NCBI GenBank assembly: GCA_034437715.1
Contig: DAOTTR010000739.1
Coordinates: forward strand, 1-15,465
Reading direction: 5' to 3'
Source: JAHBVH01 sp034437715
Lineage (GTDB): Bacteria > Chloroflexota > Anaerolineae > Caldilineales > Caldilineaceae
DNA length: 15,465 bases
Shown: piece by piece, positions 7,210-14,440 of the stretch
How the letters are laid out: each line of letters starts with the position of its first letter
Numbering within the stretch: position 1 is the stretch's first letter
The notes under the pieces: model-generated
Database searches by the model: none
Told to the model about the DNA's origin: nothing
What the model saw: only the letters and a program-made list of their open reading frames with translations
Made by a program: the position numbers and the translations under genes

Positions 7210-7238
7210 TAGACAAAGTGTGCGTCATGCGGTATGAT
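7210..7238 (+). promoter_or_regulatory. Promoter of the toxin-antitoxin operon with a possible operator
   Basis: TAGACA (7210-7215), a 17-base spacer and TATGAT (7233-7238) match the sigma70 consensus at 5 of 6 bases each. An imperfect palindrome, TGTGCGTCAT (7219-7228) with ATGATGGCACA (7234-7244), overlaps the -10 box and is where an autoregulating antitoxin could bind. The predicted transcription start is near 7245, about 30 bases before the ATG. Confidence 0.6.
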
Positions 7239-7275
7239 GGCACAGAATAATGCTAGCAATCAAGGAGGTATAACG

Positions 7276-7557
7276 ATGCGCGACGCGGTCTTTGAAGTGC
7301 GGATTCCCGCCGAATTGATGGAATTTGGTATTCAACAAACTGATGTACAACAACAGGTACTGGAATGGCTCGTACTGTCTCTCTTTAAGGATGGGCATGT
7401 CTCGTCTGGGAAAGCTGCAAAGCTGCTGAACCGAACACGTGGCGAGTTCTTAACCTTGCTCCATCGACGGGGCATTGCCTATATTGATTTCACGCCAGAA
7501 GAAATAGCAGAAGAAATAGCGGCAGCGAATGCAATACAAATTGAGACAAGGTCATGA
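7276..7557 (+). CDS. UPF0175-family antitoxin
   Basis: A 93-residue small protein of the UPF0175 (VapB-like) family. The N-terminal part AVFEVRIPAELMEFG is followed by a helix-turn-helix at about 43-66, with GKAAKLLNRTRGEFLTLLHRRGIAY, the family's hallmark. The C-terminal tail is rich in Glu and Ala (TPEEIAEEIAAA) and is likely the toxin-binding segment. ATG 7276 follows a near-perfect AGGAGGT six bases upstream; the in-frame ATG at 7234 overlaps the -10 box and is rejected. The stop overlaps the start of the next gene as ATGA, so the two are translationally coupled. It probably neutralises the PIN toxin and represses its own promoter. Base composition is AT-richer than the flanking metabolic genes, suggesting horizontal acquisition. 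Confidence 0.85.
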   Translation: MRDAVFEVRIPAELMEFGIQQTDVQQQVLEWLVLSLFKDGHVSSGKAAKLLNRTRGEFLTLLHRRGIAYIDFTPEEIAEEIAAANAIQIETRS

Positions 7558-8042
7558 TCGTTGTATCTAACACAACGCCTCTAATCGGCTTAGCAATGAT
7601 CGGACAGTTTGATTTGTTGCGGCATTTGTTTCGCGAAATTTATATTGCCGAGGCTGTTTATAATGAAGTAGTGATAGCCGGACGAGATGAAGGCGGTGCC
7701 AAACGTGAGGTTTCCCATGCGGCATGGATCAACAGGACTCGAGTCCAAGATCGGCTTGCTGTTGATGTTTTGCTCGACGAATTAGATGCAGGTGAAGCAG
7801 AAACAATTGTACTTGCGCGTGAACTGAATGCAAACTGGGTGTTAATGGATGAAAGAAAAGGGCGACGTAAACTTACACAACTAGGAATGCCCAAAATCGG
7901 CACCGTAGGTATTCTGCTCAAAGCGAAACAAGTAGGACTTCTGACAGCCCTCCGTCCTGAGCTTGAGCGATTACGACAACATGGATTTGGTATAAGTCAG
8001 TCTGTGCTAGATATAGTTCTAGAACAGGCTGGAGAACAGTAA
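7554..8042 (+). CDS. DUF3368 PIN-domain toxin (VapC-like)
   Basis: A 162-residue protein of the DUF3368 group of PIN domains, which act as Mg-dependent ribonucleases in toxin-antitoxin systems. The N-terminal strand is VVSNTTPLIGL (3-13), with Asn at the position of the first acidic residue, a variation I believe is common in this group. Further acidic residues typical of PIN sites are in LDELDAGEAETIVLARE and in WVLMDERKGRR, where D precedes a basic patch. IGTVGILLKAK is the conserved C-terminal helix region. The start ATG 7554 overlaps the antitoxin stop by four bases. The partner identity and overlap make the TA assignment strong; the RNA target is unknown. Confidence 0.85.
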   Translation: MIVVSNTTPLIGLAMIGQFDLLRHLFREIYIAEAVYNEVVIAGRDEGGAKREVSHAAWINRTRVQDRLAVDVLLDELDAGEAETIVLARELNANWVLMDERKGRRKLTQLGMPKIGTVGILLKAKQVGLLTALRPELERLRQHGFGISQSVLDIVLEQAGEQ

Positions 8043-8083
8043 GCCATATAAGATCTATAGTAAAATTGAAGAGATTATTCACA

Positions 8084-8832
8084 ATGCCAAAAAAACTTAC
8101 GGGCAAGGATCTAAACGAGTGGTGGGGTACAGGAGCAAAACATGCCTTGTACAGTGAACAAGGCAAATGGTATCATCAGTTGACAGATTTTCCAGGTGTC
8201 TTATTTGACGGGAATGGGTATATTCTCTTTGAAACGGAATAAGATTATCGAGAATGTCCTTATCTACAAATAAAAAAGGATCTACATATTGTAGGAGGTA
8301 TTTCATCGATACCAGGCTATGTTCGTATCAGTAAAGAATATCAACTTCAAACTTTCCGCCATACAATAAAGGAAACAGCAGGACAAGCTCAAGGCTACGT
8401 CGCGCAGAACCGAAGACAAAAAGGAAATCAAGTAAAGTACTTGAAACACCGAAGGCCCTGGACCTACCTGAGGGACAGGATGAAGTAGAATGGGCTTTAG
8501 TGCAATTATATAGAATCATCCGCGATACGGGGATCGCCCGTCGAGTGAAATATCTCCATAACTCCAAGTGTCAGGTTTGCGGAGATACAATTAAATTAAA
8601 TACTGACGTATTCTATGCAGAGGCACACCATATTAGACCGTTAGGTGGTAAACATAAAGGGCCAGATGTGATTGAAAACATTATCTGCGTTTGCCCAAAT
8701 CATCACGTACTATTAGATTATGGTGCCCTTAAAATAGATAAGCTGAAGCTACGCTTGGCAGAAGGTCATTTCATCCGTGATGAATATATCGACTATCATA
8801 ACGATATCATTTGCAGTGACAATAAATCCTAA
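8084..8832 (+). pseudogene. HNH endonuclease, inactivated by a nonsense codon and a frameshift
   Basis: ATG 8084 opens a frame reading MPKKLTGKDLNEWWG...LFDGNGYILFETE and stops at TAA 8240-8242. The same frame continues past the stop with DYRECPYLQIKKDL and GGISSIPGYVRIS, plainly part of the same protein. Somewhere in about 8335-8440 coding shifts to the +2 frame, where KALDLPEGQDEVEWALVQLY leads into the HNH nuclease module: CQVCG, then AEAHHIRPLGG and CVCPNHH, two Cys pairs and a His-His, ending at 8832. If repaired, the protein would have about 248 residues. A shorter HNH protein could start at GTG 8500, but that would lack the N-terminal domain and has no clear ribosome site. It lies 41 bases after the toxin gene in an AT-rich segment and is probably a relic of a mobile or restriction-type nuclease. 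Confidence 0.75.
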
Positions 8833-8874
8833 TTTTTTTAATCTATCCCGCTCGGTTAATTCCCAAAGCTACCC

Positions 8875-10017
8875 TCACATCACTCGATAGCGCGACAACA
8901 GCTCCATATTGATCTCGAAACCAATGCCTGGGCGATTGGGGACATCCACATAGCCATCCTGGGCCGGCACCAGTTGGGGTTGAAAAATTTCGCTGCGCAG
9001 CGGATCGACTTCCACGGGGTAATATTCCAGAAATTCACCATTCGGCAACCCAGCCACCAGCGGCAATTGTAATTCTTGGCAACCATGGGGGGCAATGGTC
9101 AAGCCCTGGGCCTGGGCAAGCAAGGCGACGTCGCGGGCCACATCATAGCCAGGGCAGATCGCCACATCGACATTGAGAATGGCCGCACCCTTGTATTCGA
9201 GGATACGCTCAAAATCGGCATAGGTATAATAATTTTCGCCCACGGCAATTTTGATGGGTGAAGCCGCGGCCAATTCCCGATGTGCGGCGTAATGATAAAT
9301 GGGCATCGGCTCTTCAAACCAGTAGACATCATAGGCGGCCAGTTCACGCGCAAATTCGAGCGCGGTCGGCAGATCACAGGCACAATTGGCATCGACCATG
9401 AGCTTAATGTCGGGGCCAATCGCATCACGCGCCGCGGCCACGCGCGCCATATCACCTACCACGCCCACAGCAGGATCGCCGATCTTGATCTTGACAGCGC
9501 GTGCGTGCAACTCTTCAACATTGTAACGCAATTCATCTTGCAACTGCGGCAAACCCTTGCCCTCGGCATAGTAGCCACCGGCAATATAGGCGGGCACACG
9601 TTGTTGCGCGCCGCCCAAAAGCTGATGCACCGACTGATGCAACGCCTTGCCTTTGATATCCCAACAAGCAATCAGAATCGCGGCCAACACCTGCGTATGC
9701 AGCCCCGCTGGCCCCAGGATCTTGATCTGTTTCTCCCAAAGATCGCGCACCAAGATGGCGGTGTCGCACGGATTCCGCCCCACGCAGAGCTCGCGATAGA
9801 AATCCACAAAGGGCGGCAGCAAGCGTTGTGGACGCGTCGCCGCGGTACCGCCATTCCACCCCGCGCCGACAATGCCTTGATCGGTGTAGACCGTCACTTT
9901 GTGCAGGCTGGCATTGCCATAAAAATGACTGCCGTTCCATAGCCCAGGGCGCGGCCATTCAAAGACCTCGCTAGTGATGTGGGTGATCTTGAGATTGGGA
10001 TCTATATCGACAGTCAT
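8875..10017 (-). CDS. Mandelate racemase/muconate lactonizing-type enzyme (enolase superfamily)
   Basis: A 380-residue cytoplasmic enzyme with the enolase-superfamily capping domain (about 10-135) and TIM barrel. Catalytic elements are complete for the mandelate racemase subgroup: the K-x-K motif KIK (176-178), metal ligands D209 (VDAN), E235 (FEEP) and E261 (GEN), and the Asp-His pair D284 and H311 (IAPHG). These enzymes abstract a proton alpha to a carboxylate, most often to dehydrate sugar acids such as gluconate or galactonate. The exact substrate cannot be read from sequence. ATG 10017 follows AGGAAG at 9 bases; a further in-frame upstream start lacks support. A perfect TATAAT lies upstream on the same strand. 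Nearby SDR, Gfo/Idh and hydroxyacid dehydrogenase genes support a sugar-acid role. Confidence 0.85.
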   Translation of the reverse strand: MTVDIDPNLKITHITSEVFEWPRPGLWNGSHFYGNASLHKVTVYTDQGIVGAGWNGGTAATRPQRLLPPFVDFYRELCVGRNPCDTAILVRDLWEKQIKILGPAGLHTQVLAAILIACWDIKGKALHQSVHQLLGGAQQRVPAYIAGGYYAEGKGLPQLQDELRYNVEELHARAVKIKIGDPAVGVVGDMARVAAARDAIGPDIKLMVDANCACDLPTALEFARELAAYDVYWFEEPMPIYHYAAHRELAAASPIKIAVGENYYTYADFERILEYKGAAILNVDVAICPGYDVARDVALLAQAQGLTIAPHGCQELQLPLVAGLPNGEFLEYYPVEVDPLRSEIFQPQLVPAQDGYVDVPNRPGIGFEINMELLSRYRVM

Positions 10018-10057
10018 TCTGCACAGCTTCCTGTTTGGGTTGAAGTAAGTAACTGGC

Positions 10058-10085
10058 ATTATAGCATATCACTTGGCTACAACAA
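10058..10085 (-). promoter_or_regulatory. Putative promoter of the enolase-superfamily gene
   Basis: On the minus strand a perfect TATAAT (10063-10058) is preceded, 16 bases upstream, by TTGTTG (10085-10080), a weak -35. The transcription start would fall near 10051, leaving a leader of about 34 bases with the AGGAAG ribosome site. Confidence 0.55.
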
Positions 10086-10498
10086 CTGTTTGTCGGCAGC
10101 ACTCGGACCAGAGGAGAGCAAACCTACGATCCAACAGCACACCTTGCGCGCCTTCAAAGACCGTCGTCCCTGGCCGCTGGAGAATGCTATAAGGTAAGTT
10201 TTTGGCAGAGGCGATCCCGACCGCCTACATCCGCCCAGCATCGCCGTGCCAAGCGCGGGACTGCGCGTCAATGTGGGGCAACGCTTGGTTGGACAGAGCA
10301 AGGAACGCTCACCAGAGCATGGCGAGGTAGCCTGTATCAAATGATAGCCGGGGTGCATTTCAAGTTGGAGAAGTGTGCGGGGGACGAGCCGGGGACAGTT
10401 TGTCAAGCTGGTATGGTCGTCGCTCGTCCCCAGCACACGTTGCTCGCCAGTTCTATAATTTACCCCTAAAGTGAATTACACCTTGATAGCCGAACGCT
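10086..10498. other. Non-coding stretch with no recognised gene
   Basis: About 410 bases between two divergent promoters. Open frames here are short or low-complexity and none resembles a known protein. A plus-strand open stretch of about 48 codons ending near 10342 has no start or ribosome site. The only structured element is the inverted repeat at 10373-10438. It may be decayed coding DNA or an untranslated regulatory region. Confidence 0.5.
10373..10438. repeat. 17-bp inverted repeat, one mismatch, 32-base loop
   Basis: Left arm 10373-10389 (GTGTGCGGGGGACGAGC) pairs with right arm 10422-10438 (GCTCGTCCCCAGCACAC) at 16 of 17 positions. It lies upstream of the MBL-fold gene promoter. There is no T tract beside it. 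Confidence 0.65.
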
Positions 10499-10499
10499 C

Positions 10500-10528
10500 T
10501 TGACACGCACCGCGGCTTTCCCTACAAT
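10500..10528 (+). promoter_or_regulatory. Consensus promoter of the MBL-fold gene, likely leaderless
   Basis: TTGACA (10500-10505), exactly 17 bases, then TACAAT (10523-10528). The ATG at 10535 begins seven bases after the -10 box, where transcription should start, so the message probably has no 5' leader. No Shine-Dalgarno precedes this ATG. Confidence 0.75.
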
Positions 10529-10534
10529 AAGCTT

Positions 10535-11869
10535 ATGCAAACGGAAAACATGACACCAACACCACCCACCCTGCTTTGGGTCAATCACGCCTCATTTGTC
10601 TTCAGCTATGCTGGCGCTCATCTGATCACCGATCCGTGGCTCTTTGGCAGCGCCTTTCATCATGGCTGGGATCTGCTCTGCCCAACCCAATTCACGCTGG
10701 CAGACTTTGGCAACATTACCCATATCTGGTTTTCGCACGAGCATCCAGATCACTTTGTACCTGCCGTGTTGCAGCAAATCCCCGTAGAAAGCCGCCGGGC
10801 CATTACCGTCCTTTTTCAGGAGACGAATGACCAGAAAGTGGTCAACTACTGCCGGTCGTTGGAATTTCGAATTCAGGAACTGCCCCATCACGGTTGGCAC
10901 CAACTGGCTCCAACTCTGCGTGTCATGTGTGGCAAAGTACCCTATTTTGATTCATGGCTGCTGATCGAAACGGACAGAGGCAAAATTCTCAACGCCAACG
11001 ATTGCGTGGTCGATGGCGAGGGCATTGCCCAGGAAATTTTTAAGCAAACAGGGCCGGTTGACCTCTTACTGACCCAGTTCAGCTATGCAAACTGGATCGG
11101 CAACCCAGCAGATGTTGACGCGCGGCGCGCATCGGCACGCGAAAAACTGCGGCGCGTCAAATTGCAAATCGACACCTTTCAGCCCAAGCAGACGATTCCC
11201 TTTGCCAGCTTTGTCTACTTCTCCCACGCAGACAATGTTTATCTGAACGATGCCATGAATACGGTCCGCGACGCGGCGACGTTGATTGCCGACGAAACCG
11301 CAAGCGAACCCGTGGTCCTCTATCCAGGGGAGATGTGGGAGATTGGGCAGCCCCACGCCAATGCAGCCACCCTGGCCCGTTATGATGATGACTATGCGTT
11401 GGCGACCAAGCTGTTACATCAAACAGAAAGCGTGACGATCGAGCAGTTGCAACGCCTAAGCCAGCAATACATTGCCCGGATGCAGCGGAAGAATAGTAAG
11501 CTTTTCATGCGCCTGATGCGGTTGCCACCGCTCCGCTACTTTCAACCTTTCACCCTCTATCTGACCGACCTGGCCGAAACGGTGCGCTTTGATTTTCGCC
11601 ACGGCTTGCAACGCGTGGATAGCCCAGCAGAAAATGTGGACATTCGGCTGGCGTCCGAGAGTTTAGCCTATGTCTTCCAACACGATTGGGGATACGACAC
11701 ACTAGAGGTTAATGGGCGCTTTCGGGCGACACCCGGCGGCCACAAAATTATGGTCAAGAACTTTTTTCTTGGTCCGCTCAACAACACAGGGCGCTATCTA
11801 CACCCCAAGACCTTCTTTGAACCCAGCTTTGTCAAGCGTGCCTTTGCCAAGTTACGCTCGTTGCGCTAG
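10535..11869 (+). CDS. MBL-fold metallo-hydrolase with a long C-terminal extension
   Basis: A 444-residue protein whose N-terminal part is a metallo-beta-lactamase fold of the UlaG/CMP-sialate-hydroxylase-like kind. NHASFVF (17-23) and LITDPWLFGS (30-39) lead to the metal motif SHEHPDHF (67-74, H-x-H-x-D-H). LNANDC (152-157) supplies the later metal-bridging Asp. The catalysed reaction is unknown. Residues about 200-444 form a helical and then beta-rich extension that I do not recognise; LASESLAYVFQHDWGYDTL slightly recalls lipid-binding SCP2-like folds. The start ATG 10535 fits a leaderless message; ATG 10550 is an alternative with a weak purine stretch. It is transcribed alone, and a 29-bp perfect palindrome follows its stop by one base. 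Confidence 0.75.
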   Translation: MQTENMTPTPPTLLWVNHASFVFSYAGAHLITDPWLFGSAFHHGWDLLCPTQFTLADFGNITHIWFSHEHPDHFVPAVLQQIPVESRRAITVLFQETNDQKVVNYCRSLEFRIQELPHHGWHQLAPTLRVMCGKVPYFDSWLLIETDRGKILNANDCVVDGEGIAQEIFKQTGPVDLLLTQFSYANWIGNPADVDARRASAREKLRRVKLQIDTFQPKQTIPFASFVYFSHADNVYLNDAMNTVRDAATLIADETASEPVVLYPGEMWEIGQPHANAATLARYDDDYALATKLLHQTESVTIEQLQRLSQQYIARMQRKNSKLFMRLMRLPPLRYFQPFTLYLTDLAETVRFDFRHGLQRVDSPAENVDIRLASESLAYVFQHDWGYDTLEVNGRFRATPGGHKIMVKNFFLGPLNNTGRYLHPKTFFEPSFVKRAFAKLRSLR

Positions 11870-11870
11870 G

Positions 11871-11934
11871 TTTGTCGCGAATTACACGAATTACGCGAAT
11901 GCGGCTTCGCGTAATTCGTGTAATTCGCGACAAA
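11871..11934. repeat. 29-bp perfect inverted repeat between convergent genes
   Basis: The left arm 11871-11899 and right arm 11906-11934 are exact reverse complements around a six-base loop (TGCGGC). Each arm contains the subrepeat ATTACACGAATTACGCGAA with its internal near-repeat. It begins one base after the MBL gene stop and ends 32 bases before the stop of the SDR gene, so transcripts from both strands run into it. It could work as a bidirectional terminator, although no T tract follows on either side, or be a dispersed palindromic repeat. Confidence 0.85.
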
Positions 11935-11966
11935 ATTAAACGTTTACAAGCCTTCGCCGAACAACA

Positions 11967-12740
11967 CTACTGCACAGTCCAGCCACCATCAATGGTGATC
12001 GCCGCGCCGGTAATAAAGCTGCTGGCATCGCCGGCCAGGAAGACAATTAAGCCACCAATCTCGTCCATATTGCCCCAGCGCCCCATGGGAATACGCGCGA
12101 TAAACGATTGATAGGCTTCGGGATCGTTGATCAAGGGCAGGTTCATCTCGGTGCCAAAGGGGCCGGGCATGACACAGTTGACGGTAACGCCATAGGGGGC
12201 CCATTCCAAGGCCAGCGTGCGCGTCATCTGGAGCACAGCGCCTTTGCTGGTGGCATAGGGGGTACGATTGGCAATACTGATAATCGAGAGCGTCGAGCCG
12301 ATGTTGATCACGCGGCCAGACTTGCGTTCCTTGAAATGCGTCGCCAAGGCGCGACAGAGCAACCACGGCCCTGTCACATTGGTCTCCTGCACCTCACGGA
12401 ATTCTTCTAGCGATAGCTCTTCGATGGGGCCACGGATGTTGATCCCAGCATTATTCACCAGGATATCCACCTGCCCAAAATCGGCCAAGACTTGCTTGGC
12501 CAGGGCATCTACTTGCGCGGGCTCGGTCATGTTGCAGCTATAGCCGCGACAGGTTTTGCCGGTAGCAGCTTGCAATTCAGCGGCCACCGTTTGCGCCTCT
12601 TCCACCTTGCGGCTGACCACAGCCACCTGTGCACCCGCTTCGGCCAGCGAACGGGACATTTCTTTGCCCAATCCGCGATTCCCACCGGTCACAATCGCCA
12701 CCCGATTGTCCAGTTGAAAGCGCTGTAATATCGTCGTCAT
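11967..12740 (-). CDS. Short-chain dehydrogenase/reductase (SDR)
   Basis: A 257-residue NAD(P)-dependent oxidoreductase of the classical SDR family. The cofactor loop TGGNRGLG is at 18-25, NNAG at 96-99, the catalytic Ser at 149 (INIGST), and Y162-x-x-x-K166 (YATSK) is present. The motif PGPFGTEMN (192-200) follows, and DGGWTVQ ends the protein. The pattern is like gluconate 5-dehydrogenase and 3-oxoacyl-ACP reductase relatives; with a sugar-acid enzyme nearby the former is more likely, but this is inference. ATG 12740 was chosen because GAGGAA lies 7 bases upstream; the longer open frame has no ribosome site. It has its own promoter and is separated from the upstream Gfo/Idh gene by a 14-bp hairpin. 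Confidence 0.85.
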   Translation of the reverse strand: MTTILQRFQLDNRVAIVTGGNRGLGKEMSRSLAEAGAQVAVVSRKVEEAQTVAAELQAATGKTCRGYSCNMTEPAQVDALAKQVLADFGQVDILVNNAGINIRGPIEELSLEEFREVQETNVTGPWLLCRALATHFKERKSGRVINIGSTLSIISIANRTPYATSKGAVLQMTRTLALEWAPYGVTVNCVMPGPFGTEMNLPLINDPEAYQSFIARIPMGRWGNMDEIGGLIVFLAGDASSFITGAAITIDGGWTVQ

Positions 12741-12780
12741 TGGGGAGTTCCTCTCTGTGTGGAAAGTTTTGTATTTTGGG

Positions 12781-12809
12781 ATAGTAGGAGTTTTAGAGAA
12801 TATAATCAA
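12781..12809 (-). promoter_or_regulatory. Putative promoter of the SDR gene
   Basis: On the minus strand TTGATT (12809-12804), a 17-base spacer and TACTAT (12786-12781) give a moderate sigma70-like promoter about 40 bases before the SDR start codon. Confidence 0.5.
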
Positions 12810-12819
12810 CAGCAATTCG

Positions 12820-12850
12820 GAGCGTTAGGGTCTCGCAGACCCTAACGCTC
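12820..12850. repeat. 14-bp perfect hairpin between Gfo/Idh and SDR genes
   Basis: Arms 12820-12833 (GAGCGTTAGGGTCT) and 12837-12850 are exact complements with a three-base loop, CGC. It lies 18 bases after the Gfo/Idh stop and directly upstream of the SDR promoter. It probably ends the Gfo/Idh transcript, but there is no T run on the minus strand, so it may be a dispersed repeat serving as a terminator. Confidence 0.75.
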
Positions 12851-12868
12851 TAGTCTACTTTTATGCTA

Positions 12869-14191
12869 TCAGGGCAGCTTTAACAAGTCATCGACATTCA
12901 CCGGCAGACCAGTCGCCATCGATTCATTGGCCGAAATGCCAAGCAAGATCGAGGCTGCTCCATCAATATGGCTAGCGGCGCGGTTAAACGGATCAGCCGG
13001 TGGATTGGGTGCGAAGATCTGTTCCAACATGACCCGATCACCGCCACCATGGCCGCCGACGCCTTCGGGGATTTCCACCGTATAGGGGCGACCAAACATG
13101 GGATAGATGCGCAATTCTTTGCCACCAAATTTTTCGATATCTTCTTGATCAGTCTTGATCGTTTGCTCTTCGCCAGCCACAAATTGCTTGCCCACCGACT
13201 CGATCAAATCCACTTCGAGCCGGCCCTTAGTCCCCGTAATTGCGACTTTGTAGCCTTCCCACGGACTATAGGCAATCAGCGAATAGGTGAGAATTACATC
13301 GTTGCGATAGCGGGCGGTCACGCTCATCGTATCTTCTACGCTGATATTGTCGCCAAACACATTGCGATCGCGCAGATAGCCGGTATCTTTCTCGGCTTCC
13401 AGATAGAGGCCGCGCAGAGTTGGGTGTTGGTCAAGCGCCAGCGCAAAGGGATCATTGGTTGCGGCTTCTTGGCCGGTATAACGGCTATAGGTGTAACTTT
13501 CGCCGCGCGCCTCGGCATTTTCGCGACCATAGAAGAGCAGATCGCCAAAGGCAAAGACTTGCTTGGGATACGAAGCCAGCCACCAGTTAATAATGTCAAA
13601 ATGATGAGTCGCCTTGTGCACCATCAGCCCGCCCGACTTGTCCTTCTCGCGGTGCCAGCGGCGGAAGTAATCGGCCCCATGAAAGGTATCGAGCACCCAC
13701 TGAAAGTTGACGTGCAGCGGACGACCGATAACGCCTTGCATCAGCAATTCGCGCACCTTGGTGGCGAGGGGCGTGTAGCGATAGTTAAAGGTGACGCGCA
13801 GCGAGCGGCCCGTACGTTCAATCGTATCGAAGATTGAGCGCGCTTTGCTGGCATCAATTGTCATGGGTTTTTCGGAAATGACATCGCAACCCAGTTCCAT
13901 GGCGCGATTGATGTAGAGATGGTGGGTCGAATCCATGCTGGTGACGATGATCGTGTCCGGCTTGGTTTCTGCCACCATGCGATCAAAGTCATCGGCGTGA
14001 TAGGTGGCAATTGGCGCAGCGTCGAACTGTTCGGCAATCTGCTCATTGTGCCAATCCATACGCGTCTGGCTCAGATCACTAAGCGCCACCATCTCGGCAC
14101 TGCCCTGGTATTCACTGACAATGGCATCGATAAACATCTTGGCGCGGCCGCCGGTACCGACCAAAGCATAACGTTTGCGGGTATTACTCAT
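12869..14191 (-). CDS. Gfo/Idh/MocA-family oxidoreductase
   Basis: A 440-residue NAD(P)-dependent oxidoreductase, longer than the usual 330-390 residues of the family. The N-terminal Rossmann fold has GTGGRA (12-17); the conserved SEKPM (106-110) supplies the Lys typical of the active site. The C-terminal domain has GGLMVHKATHHFD (187-199), matching the G-G-x-x-x-D/H...H pattern that holds the catalytic His. A loop at about 225-290 containing ARGESYTYSRYTG is an extension, and GVGGHGGGD near the C-terminus is seen in glycan-related members. The substrate is probably a sugar or inositol derivative. ATG 14191 is the first good start; AGGAG is 12 bases upstream, farther than usual. The gene is divergent from the hydroxyacid dehydrogenase and ends at a 14-bp hairpin. 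Confidence 0.85.
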   Translation of the reverse strand: MSNTRKRYALVGTGGRAKMFIDAIVSEYQGSAEMVALSDLSQTRMDWHNEQIAEQFDAAPIATYHADDFDRMVAETKPDTIIVTSMDSTHHLYINRAMELGCDVISEKPMTIDASKARSIFDTIERTGRSLRVTFNYRYTPLATKVRELLMQGVIGRPLHVNFQWVLDTFHGADYFRRWHREKDKSGGLMVHKATHHFDIINWWLASYPKQVFAFGDLLFYGRENAEARGESYTYSRYTGQEAATNDPFALALDQHPTLRGLYLEAEKDTGYLRDRNVFGDNISVEDTMSVTARYRNDVILTYSLIAYSPWEGYKVAITGTKGRLEVDLIESVGKQFVAGEEQTIKTDQEDIEKFGGKELRIYPMFGRPYTVEIPEGVGGHGGGDRVMLEQIFAPNPPADPFNRAASHIDGAASILLGISANESMATGLPVNVDDLLKLP

Positions 14192-14353
14192 AAGGGTAGG
14201 TAGCTCCTGGAAGTAAGGCTTATCGATCAGCAAACTTGGTGCCGGGGAACCTTGCGTGCGTAAGCCCTGACTGAGATGGAAGAACAAATAATTATGATAT
14301 CAAGTGTATAGCAAGATGAAATGAACTACAAACTGCATGTCAAAGAAATGGTG

Positions 14354-14382
14354 TTGACACAGACCGCGTGATCCAGTACAAT
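14354..14382 (+). promoter_or_regulatory. Consensus promoter of the D-2-hydroxyacid dehydrogenase gene
   Basis: TTGACA (14354-14359), 17 bases, then TACAAT (14377-14382). Transcription would start near 14389, about 50 bases before the ATG. The spacer contains ACCGCG at the same position as in the promoter at 10500-10528. Confidence 0.75.
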
Positions 14383-14440
14383 CCAACCTTTAGAAGGAAT
14401 AGTGTCATCTCTTCAATTCCAGCAAACCGAGGAACGAGCC

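Noticed and set aside
8240..8242. Recoding of the in-frame stop in the HNH gene
   Set aside because: The codon is TAA, not TGA or TAG, and a second lesion (frameshift) follows, so simple decay is the better explanation.
10077..10436. 119-codon minus-strand frame in the large intergenic region
   Set aside because: Its translation is rich in Ser, Pro, Arg and Cys, has no motif, crosses an inverted repeat and lacks a ribosome site.
12968..13837. 289-codon plus-strand frame antisense to the Gfo/Idh gene
   Set aside because: The minus strand encodes all family motifs, while this frame has no recognisable domain and no ribosome site.
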